DNA of 64,000 nucleotides from Bathymodiolus brooksi (GCA_963680875.1 OY804580.1:99486000-99549999); one strand, 5' to 3'. Positions 1 through 11,717 are shown, numbered from the stretch's first letter. Notes: generated from the letters alone by a model not told the origin. Translations and numbers: made by a program.

Positions 1-655
1 TTCGCATATTTGTGATCCTTTCGCTGACCCAATTATATCGTTACACTCCTGAGACATTTCTCTTTTCGACTGCCACATTTAAATATACCTACCGGGACCC
101 CCTCAGACGAATTGGACAAGAGTATTCAGCGAAAGTGGCTTGGTGAAAATTTAAGACATTGAAACGGATACAACCACTTCTGGTTTGCACTGGATTTTTC
201 ATATGCATTCGGAATTCTCTAGACCGGCCATGTGTAACAATGCCATCATGATCATCTCTCAAATGTAAAGTAAGCCTTTAAAATACAGATAATTGTTCCA
301 ATGCAGATTATAAAAATATGTTCAACTCCAAATTACTGACATTTGATTTTTAAAACACTTTTTTTTTTAGTTTCTAAATCAATTTAGAACGGACCGGAAG
401 TGACTGTATCCGTTTCAGTGACTGAAAAATAGAAAATGCAACTTTCGCTGAGGTATTTATATTTAAATGTGGCAGTCGAAAAGAGAAATATCTCGGGATT
501 GTAACGATATAATTGGGTCAGCGAAAGGATCACAAATAAGCGAAAAATATTGAGGCGAAGTGGGGAAGGGGTAAAGTGCAGATGTTTACCTTGAAGTAAG
601 GAAGAGGCCGGGGCATATATTTTTTTAATGAAACAAGTGCCTGTGTTAATTATCC
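1..655. repeat. Large inverted repeat (left arm truncated)
   Basis: Bases 1-185 are the reverse complement of about 395-545, for instance the stretch reading gacccaattatatcgttac at 28-46 and its complement near 500-520. Similarity is strong over the outer 90 bases and patchier toward the loop (about 186-394). The complete form is visible in the right copy at 7111-7865, where the arms extend further. Confidence 0.85.
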
Positions 656-2024
656 CCAACCGTGATATTATCTCAACACAATTTATTAGTTTTACCACCC
701 CCCTCCTTTTTTTCTGTTAAATATTAAAACAATATTTAATATGTATGCTTAGTTTGACATGATTTTGCTTAATTTACTAAATATTGATATAGCCTGCACA
801 TTTGCTGTCATTTGATTTGTTTATGCTATTACTGTATACATATTTGTATGGAGAGGGACTAGTAAGTTGTAAAAACTTGTTTCCAATCCAATTGTATATA
901 TATATTGACAATAAAATCATTATATAGTAAATTGTTTGACACCTGCTTAAATTTGTAAAATTTCTTTGAACAATACAGTAATAAATTTATAATTATATGT
1001 ATTGTTTGTTCTGCATGGCTTCAAATTAGTTGTTGACATATGACACATATCAGTTGTTATTATTATTTCTTGTATACAACTAATAAATAAATAATTACCA
1101 ACAAATTGTCGAAAAAGACTTCATCTATTATTATATAATAGCGATTAAGTGGGGCGAATCGACTCACTTTCTGGGGCGAAACGACCCGGTACCCTCCCCC
1201 TTCGTTCTTGTTTTCGTCAGACCTCTGATCGTCAAGATTCTCGACTTTCCAACATCTAAACTCATCAATAGTGTAGATTTTACCACCAGGATCCATGTGT
1301 AAATGTAGAATAAAATTATATAGTTGAATAGAACTTCGAAAAGGTTAAAAATGAAGTGGTATCGCCAATGTCAATGAGACGCCATGAAATAATCCAAACA
1401 GGAAGGCCGCTTAACACCTGGATTTTATTCCGATTGGACTTTGGACCATTTGTTGTAAATTGGGGGGTCAACGGAACTTTTGAAAGTGTTTTTCTTTGAG
1501 ACATTTTGGGCAATTGTGTATTTTATCAATACCTGATGCGAATATAAATAAAAGCTTGCGTTTGCTTTAGCAATAATCCAGAGCAGATTGTGTTATTTTT
1601 AGCGACTCGTTACTTTCCGTGTAGGATTCGATAATTATCGGTTTCAATTTACAGACAAAATTCTTTAAATATTCATTTCAAACAAATAATTTGTATATTT
1701 TCGTCAAAGAAGAAGAATGTTGAATTAAATTTTATGTTTATTTCACAAGGAAACAATATAGGCAACAGCGATTCCGGTATTCGATACCTTTCGTACACCG
1801 TATCTTTCATACGGTCTAGAGGGTGTCGCGAAAAGCAGTTACCCGGAATGTCCCGGATGTGTTGAAGCTTTTTCATAGCCATAGTGGTATGGATAACCCG
1901 GATGTGGTGAAACTTTTTCATAGGCATAGTGTATGGATGATAAGGATTTCTGTTTTAGTCAAAGTAAATGGTATTCGTCATTATTCCTTTATTGATTTAA
2001 TTTTACCATGTTTCAATCATAAAT

Positions 2025-2046
2025 AGCTCGCTTAACGAAGCGAGCT
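2025..2046. other. Perfect 22-nt hairpin at repeat boundary
   Basis: A 9-bp stem (agctcgctt / aagcgagct) with a 4-nt loop. The same hairpin ends the right copy at 9246-9267, and sequence similarity between the copies is lost 2-3 bases after it. It could be a terminal hairpin of a mobile element; Helitrons end in a hairpin, but the CTRR end expected for them is not seen. Confidence 0.7.
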
Positions 2047-2496
2047 TATCAATATAAGTAAAACAAGCTAACAAAATGACTTTTAATATGAAACAGGCAC
2101 TGCCTGGAAAGCTCGCGAAGCTAATCACTAATTAGATATCCTTAGTCTTGGATGAGCAAACATATGCAAAACGTTATGCTTATGTACATATAATTATTTA
2201 CCAACTTTGCCTGAAAATAGAAATTTGGTTTACTAGTGACCACCAGTAGACATAATAGAGTATGTAAATGTTGCACATAGCATAGGGTCTGAGACACTCT
2301 TCAAGATCACAGGTACTTGTGGACAGGACCCTATGGTGCTTCTGATTGCCCATCCCTCCTTTTTTTTTAACATCAATTTTTTTTCATGTACACAACATTT
2401 TGCAACTTTCTATGTATCACTGTATGACATATATACAACAACAAAAAACAAGCAAATAGCAGTTTCTATCCATACTGGGTTTCTGACAGATTTCCA

Positions 2497-2580
2497 GTCA
2501 AATCGGCCCCAGTCAAATCGGCCCCAAGTCATATCGGCCCCAAGTCAAATCGGCCTTAAAATGAAAGTCAAATCGGCCCC
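2497..2580. repeat. Short tandem repeat, gtcaaatcggcccc core
   Basis: Five imperfect copies of a 15-17 base unit with core gtcaaatcggcccc. A single complementary copy lies at about 3417-3432 (ggggccgatttgacc). Confidence 0.85.
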
Positions 2581-3454
2581 AAAAAATAAAAATAAAAAAG
2601 AATAAATAAAAAAAAATTATGTAATATAAATTAATATTTTTGGTTAAGAGATGTAAAATTTAAATTTTATTGATGAGCGGATTCTTTTGTTAAAATAATC
2701 CGATATTACAATTAAAGGCAGTATACGCAGTCAATGGAATAGGGTCAATCACACAAAAAACTAACCCCATCTATAGATTAGATTACATCAAATCGAAACA
2801 GTCTCTGGATTAAAAGGGTATTAAAAGTACCGTCACGCGTAAAATGTGCTGAAATAGAAATAAACCCTTTTATATTTACAAGGGGCTAATTCAATGACAG
2901 ACGGCAATATCCAGCGTCCTCCCCATGACCAATGTACATGCATGAGAGCAATGCCATCCATATACAGAGGTCATCAAGGGCCGGTGCCTAACGGACGTTT
3001 AGACTGGAAATAATGAAACAAAATGAAATTAAAGTCCTCCTCATGGCCAATGTACATGGAGGAAATTTGCATCATATATATGCAGACACTGAAATTTTAT
3101 CGGCAAGATTATTGATTATTTTAAGCATGGCGAGATATAGTCAGACGTTTATATTTAGTTTATTTTCGTATCAATGGTAAACATTTACTGGTACAAAACA
3201 CAACTGTACTTACTAGACAGTTTTAATTCTTCAATAATTAAAACGTATTGGATGTATTTAAATATTTTGCTGCATAGTGTCCAAACTATTTAAGAAATAT
3301 TTAACTTTGCATGTTGACAATAGTAAACACCAAAATTGGCGGACATGTGATTTCCCGGTGTGAAAAAAAGGAGTGAAACAATAAAAAAAAGACCATAATA
3401 ATACAATGATTTGATCTGGGGCCGATTTGACCTGCTACCTTCTGACATATGCAT

Positions 3455-3652
3455 AAGGTTTTGAAAGTGTTTTTCTTTTGAGACATTTTGGGCAATTGTG
3501 TATTTTATCAATACCTGATGCAATTAAGCGAATATAAATATAAGCCTGAGTTTGCTCTAGGAATAATCCAGAGCAGACGATCGGTTTGCGCAATCGTGTT
3601 ATTTTTAGCGACTCGTTACTTTCCGTGTAGGATTCGATAATTATCGGTTACC
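3455..3652. repeat. Partial third copy of the 2-kb repeat
   Basis: Matches 1479-1650 and 8690-8865, including the conserved run cattttgggcaattgtgtat and the stretch through gattcgataattatcggtt. It keeps the cagacgatcgg segment that the left copy lacks and the right copy has, so the left copy carries the deletion. Confidence 0.85.
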
Positions 3653-5356
3653 AATTTCACACCGCCGCCATTATGGTTCAAAGGTCAATCGGAGTAAAAA
3701 AACGTAAACAAGACGTTATTGCATTTGTAAACACGGTGTCGCAGTTTATTCATCGTGGCAGTTATGCACATATCGTCACGGTCGTAAGGAAGTTTTCGTG
3801 AATTTGTTGGTTAGGAAAATAATTTATGACTACATGTATCCCGTAGAACTTGAAAATAATGAGAGATCGTGTGAATATTCAGCTATAGTAGAATACATGT
3901 AGTAGTTGCAACTTCCAAGGATATTGTGACACAACCTCGCAAATAGTACTGTTTACAAAATATCCTAGACCTGCAAGAATAAATAAAATATATCATCCTA
4001 GCGGGTACTTATCGATTAACTTGAAGAAAATTAATCTAAATCTTGTATATTTTGTTGTCCGACTATCCTATAAAAGGGGGGGTCCTTATAAAAAAGGGAA
4101 ATCAAAAGAAGTCTTTTTTCCCCCTAAGCGACTGGCAGGTATTCGTACAAAAACCAGCTTTGTAATGTTAATGCTTTAAAGTTGGCATTATGTTAGACTT
4201 CTGCATGGTTTTATAGTTTATCATATTTATATCACATTAAACATGCAATTTGTAAATTATCATATTATGGAGCATCAAATAAAACTTTTTAAAAGGCCCA
4301 ACTTAAAACTGGTGTGCCCCTTTTGTTAGAGAATGTATAAAGTCTGTGTGTAAGACACTTTAGATGTACTAACTTAAAAATGACTTAGTTCAACTATATA
4401 TCATTTTGTGATTTTTTAGAAGTCAAAATCCTGTAAGAATGCACACCTTTAGTATTTGTACATTAAACACACTACAAAATATTACAAAAACTCTAGCTCA
4501 AAACTATAGGGAGGGACAGACGGGGGTTAAATAGTATGCCCTGATACAGGGCTATACATTAACAGTCATGTTCCATTCTTACATGTATGTCAAGCACATT
4601 ATTATGGTGTGGTTTCTGTTCATGAGGCACTCCATCCTTTCTTGTTTATGCCAATGTCAGGAGACCAATAATAACATATAAGGATTAGTATGGAAAAAGT
4701 GCTAAATTCAGGAACAAGTCAGTCTTGGTTGGGCAAAATATGTACATGCACATGTACTTTGTAAATGATTCAACTCGATAACTTTTGTAAATTATAGAGC
4801 ACAAAAATTAAACAAATATTCATTAACAAGAAAATATTTATTGCAAAAACAAAACATTATTAAAAGGTCAGCTACATGTATAATAACAATGTTGTAAAAT
4901 AACAAAACTATGAACTGGAACATTGAAGAATGGGTAATAAAACACATTCCCCTCATCCTGATTAAGTCTTAAGTTAATGATTGAATGAAAATTATATTGC
5001 TTTTAACATCAAAAAGTTAATATTGGGGGACACTGCAATTTTCTCTATCCTTTAGTTATTGAATTGAGAAGTTAAAAAATCTGACAAAAGTTCCACCCCC
5101 CCTCCCCAAAAAAACCCATACATGTAATAAGGTTCAAAACTCCTTTAATTTCAAATTATTTGTCTAAGACTTTCTCAGGTAAATGAACAAAGCCCAAAAT
5201 ATTCAATAATGTTACATGAAAAACAACACTCATGACATTTGGGGGATAAAAACATTCTATTCATAGAATTTTTAAACAAGAAACATAAACTATAACATGT
5301 GATGTGTAAACTATTTAAGCATGAGCAACAGGAAACATTTAGATACAAAAAATGAA

Positions 5357-5605
5357 AAGACCAACACCCTTAGTTGGATTTTTAGAGTGCTACAAAATGT
5401 AGTTCATTGAAACAAGTCTGTGGGTAGATACCTGTATGTCGTTCCACTCTGAAACACTATTCTGACTCGACCAGTTTTTGTTTTTACTCCTTAATGCTGC
5501 ATTCTTACCAATATTATAATCTTTGGTTTGACTAGACAGGGGCTAGAACTCATGGATCTACCACATTCAAGGTGAGCATGCTAACTATTAACACAACATT
5601 TTTGC
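5357..5605 (-). mobile_element. SINE-B (tRNA-derived), 3'-truncated
   Basis: Reads on the minus strand as a tRNA-like head (gttagcatgctcacc, then a degenerate B box) followed by the body seen in the copies at 21696, 27049, 39431 and 41370: ctgcattaaggag, tgactggtcgagtc-like and gtcagagtggaacgac-like segments. The 3' tail is missing and it is the most diverged copy. Confidence 0.75.
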
Positions 5606-5714
5606 GGTCGCATTGAAAAAGGAGTAGTTCTTCAAAACTTTCATTAAGCTAGGGACTTGTGTCCAAGTTAGTTAATGCAGTCAACATGATCAAGCATATA
5701 TTAAAATAAACCCA

Positions 5715-5945
5715 TAGATTAGCTTCCAGTCAGATTTGAACTGACATCTTTTCAACATTATTGAAACGTACTACCTTGTACTATAGAAGCTACAATGTAT
5801 ATACATATATTGTAATTGTTAGTAGTTGACAAACCCAATATGTACATGTATGCAGATCATTAGCTTCCAGAGAGATTTGAACTGATATCTCTCAAACATT
5901 ATTGAAATGTACTGATTCATTGACACCATAGTAACTACAACATTT
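5715..5945. repeat. Two diverged direct repeats, period about 140 bp
   Basis: The segment starting ttagcttccagtcagatttgaactgaca at about 5718 recurs at about 5859 with substitutions, and both continue into an attattgaaa(c/t)gtact segment. Origin unknown; the orientation of gtTCAAATCtg on the minus strand is faintly tRNA-like. Confidence 0.6.
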
Positions 5946-6745
5946 TGTCATGAATTTGTTAGGAACATTTCAGCCAAGATTAGTTGCAATCCCTTCTGTT
6001 ATTATCTAATGGTCCTGAATTGGCACTGCATAGACACGATAATGAGAATAAAAAAAACATGCATAAATTTCATACCCTGTAGTGCAAGAACAATAAGCTC
6101 CTTCTGTCAAACCATCATCTTCTTTGGTGCAATATCTATACATTGTGGGAGTTGTCATTTAGTGTCTGTGATGGTGAACACTTTGTTCTTAAAATACATA
6201 ATTTGTTGTTGTTCGACTTCGTCTTTAGGAAATATGCCTCCTGCAACCACCCACTTAAAAATATTCAGACCATGGGCTAACAAGAACTGTTTTATGTCTG
6301 TAAAAAAAAATTGGTGTCCAAAATTGAATACCATCAATCATGTTCATTCAAGCCTACCAGAATACATTTGAAGCCCAATGAAGGGAGTCTGAAATTCCAG
6401 TCACTCAAAATTTTGTCGTAGCACCTCTTGTTATCTTGTAAAACATAATCTTGTGATGGCACCAAAGGCAAGTTTAACTTACCTGCCGACAACACAAGCC
6501 TGAAGGCTGTTGGCGTCGTTTCGCCCCGTGAGTCGTTATTTCCCTATTCCCGTTCGCCCCGGGTCGTTTTTCCCTCATTGATTAATAGTGCTTTAAAAAA
6601 TGAAATATGGAAAATACCATTGCAAATATTCGTATTATGGATGTTGTAAGGCTTGTTCATGAATGGGTACTTTATTTTTGTCTTCCTCATAATTAACATG
6701 CTTTCTTGACGTGTTTAATATTATGCATGGCTTCACTTTCATTGT

Positions 6746-7114
6746 TTGACAATTCAGGCTGTCCAAATTCTGGTGGCTTCATTTTACAATATTGGCAATA
6801 GGAAAACTAACATAATACATACTAAGCTAAGACATAGATGTAGTGGCCTTAATGCCGATTTATATAAAGTAAATTTGAAGAATGATCCACGTTGTGTATG
6901 TGGTCATTTATTTGAGGATGCTATTCATTTTTTTCTTGAATGTCCACTTTATCAACACGATAGAACTTCTCTGTTTAACTATTTTAATAACATTGTTCCC
7001 ATCTCTATAGAATATATACTCTTTGGATGTAATGAAATTAGTGAAGAATTGAATACTTTATTGTTCAAATCAGTGCAAAAATTTATTCGACAAACTTGTA
7101 GATTTAATAATTAA
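6746..7114 (+). mobile_element. LINE reverse transcriptase, C-terminal fragment
   Basis: An open frame of 122 codons resembling the end of a non-LTR retrotransposon polymerase. It has the typical HTKLRHRCSGLNADLY segment followed by a C-x-C-G ... E-x-x-x-H-F-F-L-x-C-P zinc-ribbon-like motif (residues about 48-70). The upstream polymerase domain is absent, so it is 5'-truncated and dead. It ends exactly where the inverted-repeat arm of the right 2-kb block begins (7111), so this arm may be the LINE 3' UTR. Confidence 0.8.
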
Positions 7115-7865
7115 TTATCACAGGCACTTGTTTCATTCAAAAAATATATGCCCCCTCCTCTTCCTTACTTCAAGGTAAACATCTGCCCTTTACCCCTTCC
7201 CCTCAATATTTTTCGCATATTTGTGATCCTTTCGCTGACCCAATTATATCGTTACACTCCTGAGATATTTCTCTTTTCGACTGCCACATTTAAATATACC
7301 TACCGGGACCCCCTCAGACGAATTGGACAAGAGTATTCAGCGAAAGTGGCTTGGTGAAAATTTAAGACATTGAAACGGATACAACCACTTCTGGTTTGCA
7401 CTGGATTTTTCATATGCATTCGGAATTCTCTAGACCGGCCATGTGTAACAATGCCATCATGATCATCTCTCAAATGTAAAGTAAGCCTTTAAAATACAGA
7501 TAATTGTTCCAATGCAGATTATAAAAATATGTTCAACTCCAAATTACTGACATTTGATTTTTAAAACACTTTTTTTTTTAGTTTCTAAATCAATTTAGAA
7601 CGGACCGGAAGTGACTGTATCCGTTTCAGTGACTGAAAAATAGAAAATGCGACTTTGGCCGAGGTATTTATATTTAAATGTGGCAGTCGAAAAGAGAAAT
7701 ATCTCGGGATTGTAACGATATAATTGGGTCAGCGAAAGGATCACAAATAAGCGAAAAATATTGAGGCGAAGTGGGGAAGGGGTAAAGTGCAGATGTTTAC
7801 CTTGAAGTAAGGAAGAGGCCGGGGCATATATTTTTTTAATGAAACAAGTGCCTGTGTTAATTATC
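7111..7865. repeat. Complete inverted repeat of the right 2-kb block
   Basis: Bases 7111-7300 are nearly perfectly complementary to 7664-7864, including caggcacttgtttcatt against aatgaaacaagtgcctg. Weaker complementarity continues to about 7395 against 7605. A loop of about 200 bases remains. The transcript would form a hairpin of 190 bp or more. Confidence 0.9.
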
Positions 7866-9245
7866 CCCAACCGTGATATTATCTCAACACAATTTATTAG
7901 TTTTACCACCCCCCTCCTTTTTTTCTGTTAAATATTAAAACAATATTTAATATGTATGCTTAGTTTGACATGATTTTGCTTAATTTACTAATTATTGATA
8001 TAGCCTGCACATTTGCTGTCATTTGATTTGTTTATGCTATTACTGTATTTGTATGGAGAGGGACTAGTAAGTTGTAAAATCTTGTTTCCAATCCAATTGT
8101 ATATATATATTGACAATAAAATCATTATATAGTAAATTGTTTGACACCTGCTTAAATTTGTAAAATTTCTTTGAACAATACAGTAATAAATTTATAATTA
8201 TATGTATTGTTTGTTCTGCATGGCTTCAAATTAGTTGTTGACATATGACACATATCAGTTGTTATTATTATTTCTTGTATACAACTAATAAATAAATAAT
8301 TACCAACAAATTGTCGAAAAAGACTTCATCTATTATTATATAATAGCGATTAAGTGGGGCGAATCGACTCACTTTCTGGGGCGAAACGACCCGGTACCCT
8401 CCCCCTTCGTTCTTGTTTTCGTCAGACCTCTGATCGTCAAGATTCTCGACTTTCCAACATCTAAACTCATCAATAGTGTAGATTTTACCACCAGGATTCA
8501 TGTGTAAATGTAGAATAAAATTATATAGTTGAATAGAACTTCGAAAAGGCTAAAAATGAAGTGGTATCGCCAATGTCAATGAGACGCCATGAAATAATCC
8601 AAACAGGAAGGCCGCTTAACACCTGGATTTTATTCCGATTGGACTTTGGACCATTTGTTGTAAATTGGGGGGTCAACTGAACTTTTGAAAGTGTTTTTCT
8701 TTGAGACATTTTGGGCAATTGTGTATTTTATCAATACCTGATGCGAATATAAATATAAGCTTGCGTTTGCTTTAGCAATAATCCAGAGCAGACGATCGGG
8801 TTGCGCAATCGTGTTATTTTTAGCGACTCGTTACTTTCCGTTTAGGATTCGATAATTATCGGTTTCAATTTACAGACAAAATTCTTTAAATATTCATTTC
8901 AAACAAATAATTTGTATATTTTCGTCAAAGAAGAAGAATGTTGAATTAAATTTTATGTTTATTTCACAAGGAAACAATATAGGCAACAGCGATTCCGGTA
9001 TTCGATACCTTTCGTACACCGTATCTTTCATACGGTCTAGAGGGTGTCGCGAAAAGCAGTTACCCGGAATGTCCCGGATGTGTTGAAGCTTTTTCATAGC
9101 CATAGTGGTATGGATAACCCGGATGTGGTGAAACTTTTTCATAGGCATAGTGTATGGATGATAAGGATTTCTGTTTTAGTCAAAGTAAATGGTATTCGTC
9201 ATTATTCCTTTATTGATTTAATTTTACCATGTTTCAGTCATAAAT

Positions 9246-9267
9246 AGCTCGCTTAACGAAGCGAGCT
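9246..9267. other. Perfect 22-nt hairpin at repeat boundary
   Basis: Same 9-bp stem, 4-nt loop hairpin as at 2025-2046. A related partial motif (agctcgcttaagctcgc) occurs at 9491-9507 in the unique spacer. Confidence 0.7.
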
Positions 9268-9269
9268 TA

Positions 9270-9574
9270 TTACACACGGGTTCCAGGTTTCAGTGGCATC
9301 GGACGTACGAGAGAGGGTACAAGACTTCAGGATCACCTTTGCACTTTATGTTAAGAAGATCTTCATTAGTTGAGTGTGTTACTGTGTTACATGGAAACCG
9401 GTGTTTACAAAGCGTCAATTTGTTTTTTCTTCGACAGTATGTTCAGCCATGTTTGTTAAAAAATCCTAAGTACACATTCTATACCATAAAGAGCTCGCTT
9501 AAGCTCGCATATAATAATTATAAATAATAAGTGTAAACAAGTGTTTTATAATTCAGTTTGAGTATATAGTATAT
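9270..9574. other. Spacer, no gene seen
   Basis: About 300 bases between the 2-kb repeat and the LTR retrotransposon. Only a 62-codon frame without recognisable features is present. The last four bases (atat, 9571-9574) equal the four bases after the retrotransposon (14865-14868), consistent with a target-site duplication. Confidence 0.5.
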
Positions 9575-10037
9575 TGTGACAAAATTAGTTAACACGTATT
9601 TAAAATGCGTATGCAAATTCTAAAAATAAATTAAGGCTATAAATAGGTGATAATTTGCGCACTTGACCGTATAATTTCCTTCCCCACTTCCACGAATTCC
9701 CCTTTGGTGTATGTTGTTTTAATTGTTTAATATACAAAGTTGGCATGCAAATAATGAATTTACAACTTTCGAAACAGTAGACCATTTTTATTTATCAAGT
9801 GGTTGGTTAAATAAGACATTTTTTTAAGCATACGAATAGTTTCTATTTTTAGTTTCCATAATGTTTATAATTAATACGATAAGTAACAGAGTCATAAACG
9901 GGTCGGGATATGAAATAATGCACGGAAATAGTCTGATCTTTTACACGCTTTATGATTATCATTGGGTTATATAAAATCGTTTTGATGATGCAGACTTTTG
10001 GAATCGTCTGTATAAAATGGTATAGTCCAAAACAGGG

Positions 10038-10045
10038 TATATAAA
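10038..10045 (+). promoter_or_regulatory. Putative LTR TATA box
   Basis: TATATAAA within the 5' LTR; the same sequence is at 14152-14159 in the 3' LTR. Position roughly 460 bases into the LTR would leave the 69-bp array in the transcribed R/U5 part. Function is inferred from the consensus only. Confidence 0.5.
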
Positions 10046-10202
10046 CGCTTGTCACAGCGTGTCTTGTCACTTTGGGTTGCTCTGTCGAGCTACATGTTTG
10101 TTCAATAGCCCTATGCAATACTGGTATTCGCTCTTGGTTACTTGATTAGCAGCTTTACGCACAGGTTAAAGTGACTATAGCTAAGTGCTGTTAAAACGCA
10201 CA

Positions 10203-10520
10203 GGTTGAATTAGCTATAGTAGCGTGCCTAAAACGCACAGGACTGACGCACAAGTGCTGTAAAAACGCACAGGTTGAATTAGCTATAGTGGCGTGCGTAA
10301 AACGCACAGGACTGACGCACAAGTGCTGTAAAAACGCACAGGTTGAATTAGCTATAGTAGCGTGCGTAAAACGCACAGGACTGACGCACAAGTGCTGTAA
10401 AAACGCACAGGTTGAATTAGCTATAGTAGCGTGCGTAAAACGCACAGGACTGACGCACAAGTGCTGTAAAAACGCACAGGTTGAATTAGCTATAGTGGCG
10501 TGCGTAAAACGCACAGGTTG
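10203..10520. repeat. 69-bp tandem array in 5' LTR (about 5 units)
   Basis: Units beginning ggttgaattagctatag at 10203, 10272, 10341, 10410 and 10479. Each unit holds two or three copies of (a)aaacgcacagg, so the array is built from a shorter 12-base theme that continues irregularly to 10690. 69 is divisible by three, so both strands stay open for about 100 codons; these frames are artefacts of periodicity. Confidence 0.95.
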
Positions 10521-10822
10521 ATCTAGTAATAGGTGCGGGCGTCAAAAACGTACAGGCTGAACCAGTAATAGGTACGTGGGAAAAACGCACAGGGTAAACT
10601 GGCAAAAGGTGCGAGGGTAAAACGCACAGGTTAAGCTAATAATAGGTGCGTGCGTTAAACGCACAGGTCCGACGCACGGGTGCCGAAAACGCACATGTCC
10701 ATAGGTTTAACTGTATAAGCTAAAATACGATATACAGAGCGTCACTTGAATCCAGAGGAGTAACTCTGGTACGAACCGGATTACGCCAGTGACGTGCAAC
10801 CCCCTGCACGTTACATAATTTT

Positions 10823-10842
10823 TGGTGGCAGCGGTGGGATTC
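10823..10842 (+). promoter_or_regulatory. Primer-binding site, tRNA-Leu
   Basis: tggtggcagcggtgggattc, 7 bases after the 5' LTR, is the exact complement of the 3' end of metazoan tRNA-Leu (AAG type: acceptor ...CCGCTGCCA plus CCA). This is where reverse transcription would be primed. Confidence 0.85.
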
Positions 10843-10859
10843 AATAGACGCAAATCACG

Positions 10860-11717
10860 ATGGATGAGATTGAAAATCTTGAAGCGCAGATCAGTTATTT
10901 GCAAGAAGATATTGGAGAAAGACTTCAATTACTAAACGATAGCCAGAGTACAGTGCAGTTTAAACAGTCAACCCCAAAGCCTGTTGACAGCGAGACGGAA
11001 CGTATTGATTCTGGAATCGTAACTACAAGAAGCCAGAAGTCTCATCAAACAGCACAAGGTAGAACCGAGGGGATAGTAGAAGACGAAACCAGGCAACAAA
11101 CGATGCCGCACGGAGGCGCAAGGCCAAAGACTACGAAAATGAACACGGCGTCGTTGTTTGCCGAAATGAGAAATGATGATGATATCATGTCCCCAATTGT
11201 GCAACCCAGTAGTATGCCACAGGCTACTAAAGTAACATTTTCGGAGGATGTCAAGAATGACAAGAAAATAAAATGTTACAACCGAAGGATAAAGCTGGCT
11301 AATTATGACGCCACAGGCGAATGGCGTGATTACAAGTCTCATTTTGACGCATGTGCTGCCATAAATGACTGGGATAATGAAGAGAAAGGGTTATACTTGG
11401 CAGCTGCGTTGCGAGGCCAGGCGCAATGCGTACTTGGAGATTTACCATCAGACCGCCAGGTACACTATACCAGCTTAGTAGTATTAGAAGAACGTTTTGC
11501 ACCGCCAAATCAAATGGATCTTTACCGAGTGCATCTAAAAGAAAGACGACAAAAGGCTAGCCAGACATTACCGGAGCTGGGTCAAGGTATTCGGCGTTTG
11601 GTAAATAAAGCGTATCCTAAGGCCCCAGCTGAAGTCAAAGAAACGCTTTCTACCGAACATTTTCTTGACGCACTGGTAAATTCGGAAATGAGGATAAGAA
11701 TTAAGCAGTCCCGTTGA
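10860..11717 (+). CDS. gag: Retrotransposon Gag polyprotein (C-terminally truncated)
   Basis: 285 codons starting 18 bases after the primer site. Residues 1-25 look like a short coiled coil (MDEIENLEAQISYLQEDI); residues 25-135 are polar and low in structure; residues 140-285 match the retrotransposon capsid pattern (W-R-D-Y-K-x-H-F-D, then L-x-x-A-L-R-G-x-A, L-x-x-R-F, and L-x-x-L-x-x-x-I-R-R-L-V). Gag forms the particle that packages element RNA. The zinc-knuckle nucleocapsid normally following the capsid is absent: the frame stops at a TGA that overlaps the start of the protease motif, which reads in the +1 frame. That junction is best explained by an internal deletion. Confidence 0.88.
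   Translation: MDEIENLEAQISYLQEDIGERLQLLNDSQSTVQFKQSTPKPVDSETERIDSGIVTTRSQKSHQTAQGRTEGIVEDETRQQTMPHGGARPKTTKMNTASLFAEMRNDDDIMSPIVQPSSMPQATKVTFSEDVKNDKKIKCYNRRIKLANYDATGEWRDYKSHFDACAAINDWDNEEKGLYLAAALRGQAQCVLGDLPSDRQVHYTSLVVLEERFAPPNQMDLYRVHLKERRQKASQTLPELGQGIRRLVNKAYPKAPAEVKETLSTEHFLDALVNSEMRIRIKQSR

Larger units (their letters stand above)
1..2048. repeat. Left copy of a 2-kb direct repeat (cut by window start)
   Basis: Bases 1-2048 match about 7212-9269 nearly base for base at an offset of 7211-7221. Only scattered substitutions and small indels separate them, for example a 7-bp difference near 840 and an 18-bp gap near 1585. Similarity stops right after the perfect hairpin at 2025-2046 in both copies, so that hairpin marks a real boundary. 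The left boundary is outside the window. The block holds a large inverted repeat (1-655) and many short open frames that are identical in both copies, but no frame resembles a known protein. It may be a mobile element or a 7.2-kb tandem duplication unit. Confidence 0.9.
2049..6745. other. Spacer between the two 2-kb repeats, no gene recognised
   Basis: AT-rich DNA with only short spurious open frames. It contains a short tandem repeat at 2497-2580, a partial third copy of the flanking repeat at 3455-3652, a minus-strand SINE at 5357-5605 and a pair of diverged direct repeats at 5715-5945. Otherwise I see nothing that supports a gene, apart from the weak start-exon candidate at 3673-3783 discussed under findings. 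Confidence 0.6.
7111..9269. repeat. Right copy of the 2-kb direct repeat
   Basis: Intact counterpart of 1-2048. It runs from the LINE fragment end through the inverted repeat to the terminal hairpin (9246-9267). The two copies look nearly identical by eye, so the duplication is recent or gene-converted. No protein-coding potential recognised. Confidence 0.9.
9575..10815 (+). repeat. 5' LTR (1241 bp)
   Basis: Starts TG and ends CA. Matches 13689-14864 throughout. Contains a TATA box at 10038-10045, a 69-bp tandem array at about 10203-10520 and further cgcacagg-type motifs to 10690. It is 65 bp longer than the 3' LTR because it carries one extra 69-bp unit and lacks a 4-bp insertion found near 14740. 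Confidence 0.95.

Noticed and set aside
6009..6371. 120-codon open frame
   Set aside because: No recognisable domain, poor coding character, overlapped by an open frame on the other strand.
10191..10521. Repetitive 107- and 77-codon frames
   Set aside because: Produced by the 69-bp LTR array (23 codons per unit) on both strands.
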